Of a stretch of DNA of 57,551 bases, positions 33,842-45,136 are shown in pieces. The first letter of the stretch is position 1, and each line of letters opens with the position of its first letter. The translations under genes and the position numbers were made by a program. This DNA is from Obelidium mucronatum (lineage: Eukaryota > Chytridiomycota > Chytridiomycetes > Chytridiales > Chytriomycetaceae). Location of the stretch: contig JAIVFH010000173.1 in the NCBI GenBank assembly GCA_025765595.1, positions 1 to 57,551 on the forward strand, read 5' to 3'. The notes beneath the pieces are model-generated. The model was not told where the DNA came from, searched no databases, and saw only the letters and a program-made list of their open reading frames with translations.

Positions 33842-34164
33842 CATGATACACAAATTTCTTTTATTTTTATTTTATTTTATTTTTGGCGGAAATAAACAGA
33901 AAATGCATGGGGCAATCTTTCTGTTGATCTTGAATCAGAATAATGCCTGACGACAGGAGAACAAACAGTATCTTAAGCACAGCAGGAACACTCTCTCCGA
34001 CGGTTTCAAAAATAAGGCCGCGATTTTTTGTGCTGATGATACTCTTTGTTGGACTTTCGACGATCACTGTGGCACTTCTGGGATGGTATATAAGTTTAAA
34101 TAGCTACATACGGAAATAACCGAGCGAACGCGCATCTTTTATTGCAGGCAGCTTACTCTTATTT
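33842..34164 (+). repeat. Direct tandem duplication, unit 2
   Basis: 323 bp adjoining unit 1, carrying the complete version of the segment (including the 15 bp missing from unit 1). It provides the first exon, first intron and start of exon 2 of receptor 2. Confidence 0.9.
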
Positions 34165-35580
34165 CAGCCAGAAGTAATATTCGCGGGCTGATTGCTGAAA
34201 TGGAGGACTTGATTTCGCATCAAATATTTGGTATTATTCAAGACGCAGCGGATTCTTTACAGGAGTTGACGCATTTACAAGCCACCTATTTTCGGGTACT
34301 CTGTTTAAACTTCCGATTATCTTAAACTGACACGAGACCCTATGTCAAAAGCAAAATAAGTGGAGTCAGTCAACCCCCGAAAGAAGAAATGAAACTTTGA
34401 GGAGTATGCTGACCCTAATCAACCGACACAGGAAGCAATCAGCAGATATATATTATTACACATATCCAGAAGGGTTGATGTTTGGATACGTCTTTCCAAA
34501 TGACGATTTGAGTATTGCTCCCCAAATGGTACGTTCGAACGAAAACCAGCATGGCCGAAAGCTGAATTCTTGAAACTTTCTTAGATAACTCAAGATTCTA
34601 GCACCTTGTTTATGAAATTCTTTAATGTCGATGAATTGGGGGATCCCGTGGGCCCGTCGTTCTTTTCTTTTCCAGGAAGCAATATCACAAATTCACTCTT
34701 GCCTGGTGGATCATTCAACGCCAACATTGACTATTCAAACAAAACTTGGAAAGGATTCACAGGGATCTTCGTTGCAAGTACAGTTCTATTGAAAAGCTGT
34801 CTTCAAATCGCTGTCAACCCTTTTACTGGTGAGCAGGTCACGGTCGGAAACGATTGGACCATGAACCTTGTTTCGAGTCGCTTATCTGAAATTGTAAGCA
34901 ATGTGCCATATCCAACATTTGCGGCTTTTCTTGATATTGCTGGAGGTCACCTGGTTGCTACATCTGTGGCAGATCTATCGTTGGTCGCTCCTGATCAAGT
35001 TTCGATTGTACCTTTAGAATCTGTCAACAACTCTTTTGCCCAAGATTTTTCAAGTTATCTCAGATCCGCATTCCCTTCGAAGACTGTTAAAGAGCAATTA
35101 AGATTAGTGGCGGACTTAATTAAGGTGTCCAAACAGCAGGACAAAATTTATGTCGACCGAACAATAAATGCTACTCGATGGATGCTTCAGCTTAAAGTAA
35201 TGGATTTGCTTGGCGAGCGGTTTGTGTTTGCTGTCTATATGAATATGGATTACGTTGAACGAGATGTTATATCTTCGGGGGAGAAAACTGGATATATGAT
35301 GCTTGGTATTATTCTTGGCGTTTTGGCTTTGGGAACATTGTTTGCATGGACCGTTGCTTCGCAACTGACCTTGGTATCAAGGCAAATAGCATTGTTGAAG
35401 CAACTCAAATTTCATCAAGTTTTGGACAAGAATTCCGGAATCAAGGGAAGATCTTTTATTTATGAGCTGGCTGGTTTACAGGAGGCGTTTTATGAAATGG
35501 CCCAAACATTTGGAAAGACGTTGGAGTTACAATCATCTCTTCAGCAACGTGGAAAGAGTAGCAATACTGACAAGGTCTAA
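33943..35580 (+). CDS. Two-TM extracellular sensor receptor, copy 2, no output domain
   Basis: Exons 33943-34085, 34148-34295, 34352-34528 and 34585-35580 give about 487 residues. The first three exons are exactly as long as those of copy 1 (143, 148, 177 nt). The protein has the same layout: first helix FFVLMILFVGLSTITVALLG, sensor with DYSNKTWKGFTGIFV and VNPFTGEQVTVGNDWTM shared with copy 1, second helix YMMLGIILGVLALGTLFAWT, and the same short cytosolic end. Divergence is concentrated in the membrane-distal part of the sensor (around VADLSLVAPDQVSIVPLES), which could alter ligand choice. No catalytic domain follows; the next gene is an RNase H. Confidence 0.7.
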
Positions 35581-35667
35581 TAAAAAAGAACTTGAACTAA
35601 TCGCTCAAAAGGAATACAAACGCTACCTATGTATAAAAATAAATAGTCGATTGTTTTCATTTCAACA

Positions 35668-36332
35668 ATGAAGGGTTTGGCCCGATTTGATGGCGCATCA
35701 CGCAACAACCCTGGTCTGGCATCTTGTGCAGCGGTAATATACTCAAGAGATAGAGAGGTAGAATTACAGGAGGGGGGCAAGGGTTACCCTGTCTTGCTCG
35801 AATCTGGCGAGTTTATTGGACACGCTACCAGTAATCAAGCCGAATACAAGGGACTCATTCTCGCTTTAAAGAGAGCTAGTAAGCTTGGGTTCACTGATCT
35901 CATTGTTCAGGGTGACTCTGAGCTTGTGATACAGCAAGTACGGTTTCTTCATCTAATACAGTCGAACAAGACTGACAAACGACTCTGCCATCATCATAGA
36001 TGAGGAAAGAGATTCGAATCAAAAACGAACCTCTCATAAAGCTGAATAAGCAAGCGTGGGAAGTTATTGATGCCAGCCCCTTCAGCAAATTCCTGCAGTT
36101 CGGATATATCCCACGATCTGAGAACCGGGCTGCAGACCGAGTGGCGAACGTCAAGTCGCAATGTCAAGTTACGACACAGTCTTTTTTGGTGGAACACAAT
36201 AACACTGTTCATGTTATGCAATTGTTCAAAGTTCTACAAACTCTTCATCATCCAAATCACTGTCGTCGTTGGCAGCTGGGCCACGTTTTTGCCCCACCGA
36301 GTCCAGGTCATCATCGCCTATATCGCGTTTAA
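35668..36332 (+). CDS. RNase H-fold protein (RNase HI / RVT_3 type)
   Basis: Exons 35668-35937 and 36000-36332 join across a 62-nt intron (gtacgg...catag) to about 200 residues. Catalytic positions are visible: RFDGASRNNPG (first Asp), SNQAEYKGLILAL (Glu), VQGDSELVIQQ (second Asp), and IPRSENRAADRVAN (last Asp). This plant/archaeal-like form cuts RNA in RNA-DNA hybrids; no hybrid-binding domain or transposon context is seen. The final 45 residues extend past the usual family end and run antisense over the 3' end of the TFIIE-alpha gene. The true C-terminus may therefore differ. Confidence 0.8.
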
Positions 36333-37538
36333 ATCCAACCCCGCTACTCGAACTGCCATTCATTCCCCCATAAGCTGATTCTACGGTGGTGGCTGGCGCA
36401 GCAGCTGCGTTACTCAAGAAAGACCAGCCCCCTCCAGAACTTCCACCAACATCCGCGCTAGAAGCAGCGGCTGCTGCTGTAGCTTGCTGCAAACGTGCAT
36501 AATATTCCTGCATAAGGGCATCTTTGTTGTCGATGGCGAATCCTTCTTCGTCGTATCCATCCGCGTCTGCACCACCGGGAGTCGCATTGGATCCGGAATC
36601 CATATTTGAATCATCATTAAATCCTTCGAGCTCGACCTTAATGAGGCTTGGATGGAGCATTTGAGTACTTGATCCTGTGAAATGAAACCAGTTAACTTGA
36701 GATCCGCGAAAATATAGACGGCAAGACAAATACCCTGCGCTGAAGAAGCAGCCATTGCATCAGAGGAAGGAGGCGTGAATTCTGGAATGACAGCTTGATC
36801 AGTTTGTTGAAGCAATCGTAAGATAGGACCGCGTTCTTCATTGAATCTATGGAATGAAGCCCCCTGGTATTGAGTAATTACACGCGTCTATGTATCTTGT
36901 TTTACATTACCGCTTCGACAAGTCGTTCTCAAAGTCTGTTCCTTTCTCTTGCTCGAGGACTATTTCTGGGCAATACTCGCACACAAACATTCCGTCTTCG
37001 GGCCTGATGAGTCGAAGGACAGCAAATGGATCAAATTTTGTTTTGCATTTGGAGCATTCGTATGAGAGGTTATTGTTGTGCTGATGTCGTGTGAATTACA
37101 AGAAGGGAGTCCCAAAAATGTAAACTCACTTCGTCGATTTCCTTCCTAATCATTTCTTGAATCTTGAACATTTTAAATCGAATCACATTCAAGAAGGATT
37201 TATAGTCGATATAGTAGAACGTTTTCGAGATGCGTTTCGTGTGTTTGAAGTGTTTCTGTTCAGAGATTGTTGTAGAGGATTTCACCAAGCGGTCAAACTC
37301 AAGCTTTTTGCATAGCTTTCTAGTGTCTCCAGGCGACAATCTAAGCGACTGGGCCATGTCCTCTTCCTTGATAGCTCTGATTGTTTTGTTAATTCGGTGC
37401 CGGTCTTGCCACCGATAACGCTCACCCCTTCAGAGCCAGAAGATCCAGAATCATAATAAAGTGTTCTTTGTAGTAGCTGCGACCAACTCGCATTATCAGC
37501 TCCGTCAACACTTCTTTCACGTTGCGACTTTGTTCCAT
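36226..37538 (-). CDS. TFA1: Transcription initiation factor TFIIE subunit alpha
   Basis: General transcription factor that recruits and stimulates TFIIH at RNA polymerase II promoters. Exons 37538-37426, 37376-37130, 37080-36911, 36846-36734 and 36674-36226 give about 363 residues. The winged-helix part reads LIMRVGRSYYKEHFIMILDL and LSPGDTRKLCKKLEFDRLVK, then TFYYIDYKSFLNVIRFKMFK. A C4 zinc ribbon follows: YECSKCKTKFDP...MFVCEYCPE. Next comes the conserved RFNEERGPILRLL block. The C-terminus is acidic and Ala/Gly/Ser-rich and ends DDSDLDDEEFVEL, like the acidic TFIIH-binding tail of other TFIIE-alphas. All junctions keep frame. Confidence 0.9.
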
Positions 37539-37552
37539 CTCTTAATTTCTTG

Positions 37553-39627
37553 ATGATTTTAATCCACGTTCCTAACCAGTCTGACCTCCTGTCTCTTAGG
37601 GGCTGTAGAATCCCACCTGGATTTGCTCTAGTTGTTTATGAGTGCGATCTCCCAGTTTCAAGACTGCCTGATGCGTCTGTGCTGTGTGTGGCAGCAAAAT
37701 ACTCTGCTGAAGAGAGAACTCGCGTTGAAGCAGAAGTTGGTTTCAAATTCAGAAAATCGCTTGAAGTCGAAGCGTCTTTTTCGAATAATTTGTCAGCTTT
37801 GTTTCTGACTTGTTTGGCGAGCGATGTCTGTCAACGAGTGCAAAGCGGATGGAGAGCTGTTTTGAGCTTCGTCGGCCGCAATCAGCCAGCCTTCTGCGAT
37901 GTTGTTCTCCATAAAACTATTGAAGAGAAAGTGGGGCTGGACCCGTTGACGAGTCTGCTGGTGGCCAATATGTTTCTGTCCGCCCATGTTTTCACCTTCA
38001 TTGATCCCTCGTTTGCGGCAACAATCCCTTCGTTGGTCGAAAGCCTTACGAACGGATTGGTTCCAGCTGTGCGCCTTAGTCTCCCCAGTTTTCACCCCCT
38101 CTCCACTTCCCTATCGCCTTTACTTTTAAACAGAGTCCAACGCCCTCCACAACCTCTCCAGGAGCACTACTGGTCTCTTCTTGTTTCTCAAATGAAAAAT
38201 CACTCTCCTCACGGATCCATTCAAGTATCTTATTCTGGTGATCCTATTGCCTCGGAAGTCGTTCCTTCTGCACACATTTCAATCACTGGTCTCGAGTTCC
38301 AAACAACGCCACACGTATCCAACATCAATCACTCACAATTTCCGATTTTGGAAGCACGAAATGACGCAGCGCGACTGGCTGTTTCGTTTTTACAGAGATA
38401 CAACACGAGCGCGAATGCAACATCCAGCATCAACTCTTCAGCTCCTGTTTCATCATCAACGATGCACATTGTTTCGCATATCGCTCTTCTTGAAACTCAT
38501 TGCAAGTCAAATAATCTAGGTTCTCCAATATACACGTTTAATGAATTAGTTGACGGACTTGGCTATACTGCAAACGTGCAAGTGATGGACCGATCTTTGG
38601 TTGGCCCCATCATGCGTGATTTTTGGGGGGAAGTGTGTTCGAAAAAGAGTAACGCAAAAGAGTCAGCGGCAAAGGTGACAACTCAATTGAAAAAATGCAG
38701 ACCCAAAATTCCTCACAACTGCCATTTTATAAATAATAGCTTGCTTGTGATTCTCTCGGAATAGTACCCCATCGAGTCATCCAAACGTCGTCAAAGAACC
38801 AGAACCAGAGCACCACTGATTCAAATAGCATGTCCGCATTGAATACTTTCTGTCAGCAAAATAAGGTTACAATGCGTGTGGATTATTTGCCTGATGTGCG
38901 AAACCCTGCGAGATCAAAGTGTGAGATTACTATTGACGGGTTCGGCAAGTGGGAATCGCAAGGGTCATTCAAGTATCGATGGGAAGCGAAAGCATCAGCA
39001 GCCGAGCTTGCAGCCGTTGGTGTTGGTTTAAAGAAAGAATTCGGGAATATCGTTTCCAAAGGAACTGTTGTTGCTGTAGATACGGGAAGTGACGCTTCCA
39101 TAACACCCGCAGAAGCCACCGGCAAGGCTCCGAAAGTTCATGGATTGCCTCCAAAGCCGAAACCTATACCATTGCCACCACGGCCGGCGACCTCGACCGC
39201 TTTACTGCCGACCGCGGTTCCTAGTCAAAAAAGAAAAAGAACCCACGAAAGTCTTCCTTCAAATATCACAGCCAACATTCCAAGTTTTGGTATCCAATAT
39301 CCGCAAACATCTCGCCAAGTTCATCAGCTTCCTCAACCACCTATGTATTCCTACGCTGCAGCATTTCATCCCTATCCCCGTTATGATACTTCCTTCCTGG
39401 CAATGAATCCGACAATGGCGGCAAGCTCAATGATGATAGCCAATCCAATGATGGCAAATACAATGATCGCACCAAACACGATGTCCATGAATCCAATGAT
39501 GACGGCGAACTCAATGATGTTTGCACCAATGTCTGGAAATATCCAACCAGTTGAGCACCAAACTGGAAAACATGATCCAATCAAACAAAAAGACGGCAAT
39601 TTTGAATTAGAGGAAGGAGAGCTTTGA
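37553..39627 (+). CDS. Multi-dsRBD RNA-binding protein with Met-rich tail
   Basis: Two adjoining open frames (37553-38764 and 38830-39627) appear to belong to one gene. The first has no known domain at its N-terminus; its C-terminal part shows dsRBD-like features (ALLETHCKSNNLGSPIYTF, then the helix NAKESAAKVTTQLKK). The second starts with another dsRBD (LNTFCQQNKVTMRVDYLPDV, GSFKYRWEAKASAAELAAVG). A Pro-rich linker and a Met/Asn/Ala-rich repeat region (MMIANPMMANTMIAPNTMS) follow, then an acidic end (FELEEGEL). An acceptor-like ggaatag at 38758-38764 suggests an intron joins the frames, but no donor fits without a one-base change. The start codon lies only 14 bp from the divergent TFIIE-alpha start. 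The 3' end is in the duplicated segment described below. Confidence 0.55.
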
Positions 39628-40286
39628 ATTTTATAAATATAAAAGCGTCGAAAAGAAAAACATTCACAGTTTGGATTTGATTTGTTGTCCCTTTTCACCC
39701 TCATGCGACAAACGATCCAGTAACGCTGCATCCTCGGCTGTAACTCTTTTATGTGGAAGCAAAGATGATCCTGCGCCGCGTCTTGGTACATCTTCGACCT
39801 TGACATTTAACTCACGCGAAATCAGTTGTGCCTTTGCGGATTTTCGCTGTAAGAACATTATTTTTGCCTTGACAAGCACAAACAAAAAACTTACAACTCG
39901 AGGCTCGCAAAATGTTCCTTGACATATTCCCATTCCAGCACGAGTTCTCTTTTTGACCGCATCTGTGGAGTGAGCTCCAAGAGGACGATGAATCGCATCG
40001 ACTATTTCAGCTTCAGATACGACTTCACATCTACAGATGATGTTGAGTCCAGGGATCAATGGATGGTCGATTTCCCCTGAAAAAAAAGCGTGGTTAATCG
40101 CAAATAAAAAAAAGGCCGTAAAAGATAAGTAAAAAAAAAAACCTTTATATCCCGGCTCCTTCTTGACAATAATAGGCGGCCGCAATGGATTAAACCAAGG
40201 ATTCACCGGGGCATCCACGCCAGTATTCCTCCTCCAAATCCCCGCAACAATCTCACAAACCATCACAGCCACGGCAGGCGACGATG
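39459..40286. repeat. Tandem segmental duplication, unit A (about 830 bp)
   Basis: Carries the 3' end of the dsRBD gene (plus) and, convergently, a 3' fragment of the FAD oxidoreductase gene (minus). It matches unit B almost base for base, with an offset of about 828-830 bp and scattered substitutions mostly in introns. Confidence 0.9.
39664..40286 (-). pseudogene. Truncated duplicate of the FAD oxidoreductase 3' end
   Basis: Encodes the same last three exon segments as the gene at 40.5-42.5 kb, from VAVMVCEIVAGIWRRNTGVD through the [2Fe-2S] motif (CRCEVVSEAEIVDAIHRPLG, GICQGTFC) to QQIKSKL. It has no FAD-binding part and no promoter of its own. It was cut off at about 40286, where unit B begins. 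Introns and reading frame are preserved, so the duplication is recent. Confidence 0.85.
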
Positions 40287-40455
40287 TACAATGATCGCAC
40301 CAAACACGATGTCCATGAATCCAATGATGACGGCGAACTCAATGATGTTTGCACCAATGTCTGGAAATATCCAACCAGTTGAGCACCAAACTGGAAAACA
40401 TGATCCAATCAAACAAAATGACGGCAATTGTGAATTAGAGGAAGGAGAGATTTGA
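40287..40455 (+). pseudogene. 3' fragment of the dsRBD gene
   Basis: Copy of the last 169 bp or so of the dsRBD gene (Met/Asn-rich part to the stop), without any upstream coding sequence. A few substitutions separate it from the original, including one in the last codons (gagctttga against gagatttga). Confidence 0.8.
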
Positions 40456-41117
40456 ATTTTATAAATATAAAAGCGTCGAAAAAATAAAACATTTCACAGT
40501 TTGGATTTGATTTGTTGTCCCTTTTCACTCTCATGCGACAAACGATCCAGTAAAGCTGCATCCTCGGCTGTTACTCTTTTATGTGGAAGCAACGACGATC
40601 CTACGCCGCGTCTTGGTACATCTTCGACCTTGACATTTAACTCACGGGAAATCAGTTGTGCCTTTGTTGATATTCGTTGTAAGAACATTATTTTTGTCTT
40701 GACAAGCACAAATAAAAAACTTACAACTCGAGACTCGCAAAATGTTCCTTGACATATTCCCATTCCAGCACGAGTTCTCTTTTTGACGGCATCTGTGGAG
40801 TGAGCTCCAAGAGGACGATGAATCGCGTCAACTATTTCAGCTTCGGAAACGGCTTCACATCTACAGATGATGTTGAGTCCAGGGATCGATGGATGGTCGA
40901 TTTCCCCTGAAAAAAAAGCTTGGTTAATCGTAAAAAAAAAACAAAGACCGTAAAAGAAAAGTAGAAAAAAAACACCTTTATATCCCGGCTCCTTCTTGAC
41001 AATAATAGGCGGCCGCAATGGATTAAACCAAGGATTCACCGGGGCATCCACCCCAGTATTCCTCCTCCAAATCCCCGCAACAATCTCACAAACCATTACA
41101 GCCACCGCAGGCGACGA
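40287..41117. repeat. Tandem segmental duplication, unit B (about 830 bp)
   Basis: Second copy of unit A. It begins tacaatgatcgcacc, matching 39459, and continues into the intact FAD oxidoreductase up to about GGCGACGAAGT near 41110, after which the sequences no longer correspond. The direction of copying cannot be decided from sequence alone. Confidence 0.9.
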
Positions 41118-42513
41118 AGTCAAACCAGGACTATCGATTCCAGCAACATTCACAAGCCCTCTACATACTTTCGATTCCTCAATGATAAAGTCGCCACGTG
41201 AGCACTTGGCCCGCAGGCCCGCATACGATGTGATTGCTTTCGTTACATCAAAACCAGGGACACTTTGTCTCGCGCTTCCCATAATATCTCTCAGGATTTC
41301 CGTGTTTGTACGCGAATCTTCGTTCACATCGCGCGATGTAGGGCCTAGTAGTAGGTTCCCATGAAGTGTCTGGGACACAAGGATGCCCTTCCCGCGAACA
41401 GGTGAGGGAACAGGGAAGAGAACATGGTTTGCGTATTTCGCCTGCGTTTTATCAAGGACAATGTATTCTCCCTTGCGAGGCAAGATTGAAAAGTCGGCTG
41501 CGCCGAGCATGGCGGCGATCTTGTCGCTGAATAGGCCGGCAGCGTTGATGACGATTTGGGTTGTGAATTCTAGTTGGTTGTTGTTTGTACGGACGAGGAA
41601 TCCACCGTGTGGGAGGCCGAGGTCTGGGGTTGGGGCGAGGCGTTGGAGGTCTGTGGCTTCGCATTTAAGGTGGAATTGGACGCCGTTGAGGATCGCGTTT
41701 TCGGCGAGGGCGATGGTGTATTCGTAGGGTGATGTTATTCCGCTGTGGGGACAGAGGAGTGCTTTGTGGACTGCAGGGTTGATGAATGGTTCACGTTGGA
41801 TGATCTCTTCCCTATTAGAGTTGGGGGTTTCTTCATTCTGATATTCAATGAGAGCACTCTTTTTTTTAAATACCGGTCAATAATTCGCAATCCTGTGATT
41901 CCATTCTTTGCGCCATTTTCAAGTAATCGATGAAGTTCCGGTTCTTCGTCTTTTCCGAAAGCGAGAACCATGCTCCCAGTTACGCGAAGACCAAAGTTAA
42001 GTTCCTTGAAATATTTTAAAAAAAATTTGGATTTATATGGGTTGACTTTTAGACGGGGTACCGTGTATCTACCTCATTCCAAGTTTTAAACATTCGATTC
42101 CCTTTCCCACTAACACGCGCCTTGAGGGTTCCATGTGTCTCATCATATCCTCCATGAACGATTCCAGAGTTCGCCTTTGATGCCCCTTTTGTGGTTGAAG
42201 ATGAGACTTTTTTTCCAAATATGAGTGGTGACTCACCACTTGCAACATCTTCTCCCTTTTCCAGTACACAAACTTTGAGCTTTAACCGTGCCATTTCCCT
42301 TGCGATCGCGCATCCGATGACTCCGGCGCCGATTATAACAACATCGAGCGATGAAGTCGTGGATTGAGTGTGTTCTTGATCGTGGTTTGAATGCGTTTGA
42401 TCCGCAGGTTGGGAAGGTGCAGCAGTACGATTGGAATGCTTGCAGTTTATACAGGATCGATTTTGGAGATTGGGCTGTGTGCACTTGTTCTGGCAGAGGT
42501 CTTCGATATCCAT
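40494..42513 (-). CDS. FAD-dependent oxidoreductase with BFD-like [2Fe-2S] domain (GlpA-like)
   Basis: Six exons (42513-42237, 42185-42073, 42004-41874, 41811-40976, 40906-40725, 40661-40494) give about 568 residues. The FAD site is VVIIGAGVIGCAIAREMARL, followed by SGASKANSGIVHGGYDETHG, the hallmark of the DAO/GlpA fold. QIVINAAGLFSDKIAAMLGA and VAGIDSPGLTSSPAVAVMV complete the core. The C-terminal BFD-like domain holds CRC and CQGTFC cysteines for an iron-sulfur cluster. This fusion is common in bacterial anaerobic glycerol-3-phosphate dehydrogenase relatives. The substrate is uncertain: glycerol-3-phosphate or a hydroxy-acid. A short N-terminal extension has several cysteines (LCQNKC, RSCINCKH). 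A bacterial origin is plausible but the gene now carries five introns. Confidence 0.8.
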
Positions 42514-42634
42514 TGATGGCAAGTGTTTCCAACCAAAATAGGATCAGATATTTTAGAACAGTCTAAAGGTCCTTTTTATTTCAAAAATTCTAAACGCGCA
42601 TAGTTCAATAGCATTAAAAAGGTGAAGTTTTTTT

Positions 42635-44635
42635 TTAGAAGTCGTAGGCAACTGGGGCTGGCTTGGTGTAGACCAAGTCGTTGGTGTTGTAAAGAGCAGC
42701 GATGGCACAGTAGTCACCGTTGACCTTGGGGTCAAAGTGGGAGCTGTATGGGTTCAACAATGGTCCTCCGTTGGAGTCAGTGTTTTGTTGACCAGCGAAG
42801 CAGCACTCTCCGGTCTTTTGGCCTGGGGCCTTCAAGCCTTCACCGTCACAGTATTCGGTACGGTAGACGATTCCTTCCTTGTTACCGAGGTAAGACAACT
42901 CAGCAGCGGCGATACCCTTCTCGTTGACGAGGGAGGCACGGAAACGGTTCAAACGAGCAGCAGTGGCATCGGTTCTGGTCTCTGGGTTGGACCAGAAACG
43001 CTCAGCAATGACGGAAATACGTGGGAACGCGAATCTGTCCAAGTTGTTTCTCTTGATGGTTTCGGACCACAAGGCACCGAATCCTCCCTTGATGGCGCTC
43101 TGGGCTTCAGCGTTGAGACCAGCCAATGGCTTGTAGTCGTACATGTGGGTCCAGTTGTGCCATTGTCCAGAGAAGGTGGCAAAGCCTGGGATGTCGTACT
43201 TGTCGGCTGGGACAGTGCGCTCAAATTCGCTGGAGCACCAACGGGCAGATGGGGAACAGTCGAGGTAGTAGGTGTCAGATGGAGCAAGGACAATGTTCTT
43301 GAATCCGGCCTTGACGATAGTGTTGACCTTGTCAACGGTTGGTCCTTGCCAGACAGTGATGATGGACTTCTTTGGGATAATGTCTTGGACTCCGAAGTCG
43401 GTGACGATTTCGTCCCAACCGGCAAGGGTCTTTCCACCGAGCATACCGAGCAAGCGACGGTCAAAGTTTTGCATCATTGGGTGGAGGGTTTCAAGTGGAG
43501 CAGCGTCCCAGTTGTCTGGAACGAGGCCATAGGCACGTGGGTTGACTTCATCGTGACCGACGTGGAGAACTGGGTCAGAGAACCAGGAACCGACTTCGTT
43601 GATCAATTGGTCCAAGATTTCCAAAGCCTTTTCCTTGCGGACATCGAGCTGTCCACATGGTGGCTGGTTGCAGTAGTGACGACCCCACCAAGCAACTCCT
43701 CCAACACAGTCGTTGGTAACCTTGTCAACTGGAACGGTTTGGTTGGAGCACATGGCGTTGTTAGCGAAGGAGTTACCGTCCCATGGCGAGTGGTTCCATG
43801 AGGAGATCAGCTCGGCATCAATGTGTCCGAGAACGGCGTTGTGGCCTGGGGTTTCAAATTCTGGGATAACACGAATGTTACGCTCGAAGGCGTACTTGAC
43901 GATGGCTTGAACGTCCTTCTTGGTGTAAGCCTTGACGGATCCGTCCTTGTTCTTGAAGGCAGCCTTCTTGGCGACTTGTGGGTAACGGTCCCAGACGATT
44001 GGGAAGGACTGGGAGTCGTAGATGTGCCAGTGGAAGACGTTGAGCTTGGAAGCAGCCAAACCGTCCAACATACGCTTGATGTCGTCGACAGTGAAGAAGT
44101 TACGGGCAGTGTCCAACATGAATCCACGGTATGGGAAGGCTGGGGCATCTTCAATCTTGGCGAGGACGAGCTTTCCGTCCTTGGTGATGAGCTGGGAGAG
44201 AGTTTGAAGACCGTACTTGATACCGATCTGGTTTGGGGCTGAAAGAGAAGGAATATTAATAACAGGTTGACAACACCGAATGTCACATTACAAACCATTG
44301 ATGGTGGCACCCTTCTCGGTAATGTCCAAAGTGTAAGCTTCGCTGGCACCTGGCAAGTTCTCTGGACCAGACACAGACCAACCGTTGTTTGGCTCAACGT
44401 TGGCGGTGACCTTGAACTTAGAACCGGCCTTTCCACCCTTGGCAGTGAAGGCAGTGTTGAGAGAAGCAACCGCAGCGGCGATTGGACCGTTGCCCAAGTT
44501 GGAAGTGACGGCAAAGCCTCCAATGGCGATGGACTTGTTCTTGTCCTCGACCTTCTTTGGCAATGGCCAGAGGTAGTCGGTGGCAGTCAAGGCAGAGACT
44601 GCGGTGGCAATAGAAAGGAGGGAGAGGATTTGCAT
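42635..44635 (-). CDS. Secreted GH20 beta-N-acetylhexosaminidase
   Basis: Cleaves terminal GlcNAc/GalNAc, most likely from chitin oligomers. Exons 44635-44296 and 44238-42635 give about 647 residues. The intron has a gtttgt donor and restores TINAPNQIGIKYGLQTLSQL. A signal peptide (MQILSLLSIATAVSA) precedes the GH20 N-terminal domain. The catalytic barrel shows RGFMLDTARNFFTVDDIKRM, NVFHWHIYDSQSFP, VIPEFETPGH, the catalytic Asp-Glu pair in VLHVGHDEVN, and WQGPTVD, then GALWSETIKRNNLD and ERFWSNP. Codon use is strongly biased to a few C-ending codons plus AAG and GGT, a sign of high expression. Unlike many neighbours it needs no frame correction. Confidence 0.95.
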
Positions 44636-45136
44636 AGTGTTGATGGTTCAAATCTGCAGAGGGTTTGCTCTGAATTTATACCTTTTTGAAATTTAATCAT
44701 GGACGCAAATTAGAGCAACGAGACACCGACTCAAGAAAATTTTTCAATTTAAACTCCTTCACGTTTTTGATACGACTTGCCCCCTTGTCACTCCGCAGAT
44801 GACTATCGGCTGTGGGTATCTGGCAACGGAGCAACTGGTCAGGACTCAATGGTGTCGTTCCTGCTGAGGATGTGTGAAGGTTGAGTGAAATAATAGAAAG
44901 CCATTGACAACAGTATCATGTGACACGAGCTGTTGGGACAGAGCCAGCCACCCTAGGGTTTGCTCTGTTTTCACACCTGGACGACACCCGCAGACATCCA
45001 AAGAAAGAACTATCTGAAACAAAGCTGAAGAACCTTGCAGCGTCCCGTCGGCCTTGTGTGGTTGGCTGCAGACAGGAGGTCATAAGTTGGGCTTTGGAGA
45101 CCCCAAATCGAAATTTTCATTATTTGAAATCGCACC
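44636..45136. other. Shared promoter region, GH20 and WOPR factor 2
   Basis: A 501-bp gap between divergent start codons. It holds no protein-coding frame of note. The sequence next to the GH20 start is AT-rich (caatttaaactcc). No binding site is assigned. Confidence 0.5.

Noticed and set aside
42737..43801. 354-codon open frame antisense to GH20
   Set aside because: A by-product of the strong codon bias of the GH20 gene; its translation is low in recognisable motifs and overlaps a clear catalytic domain.
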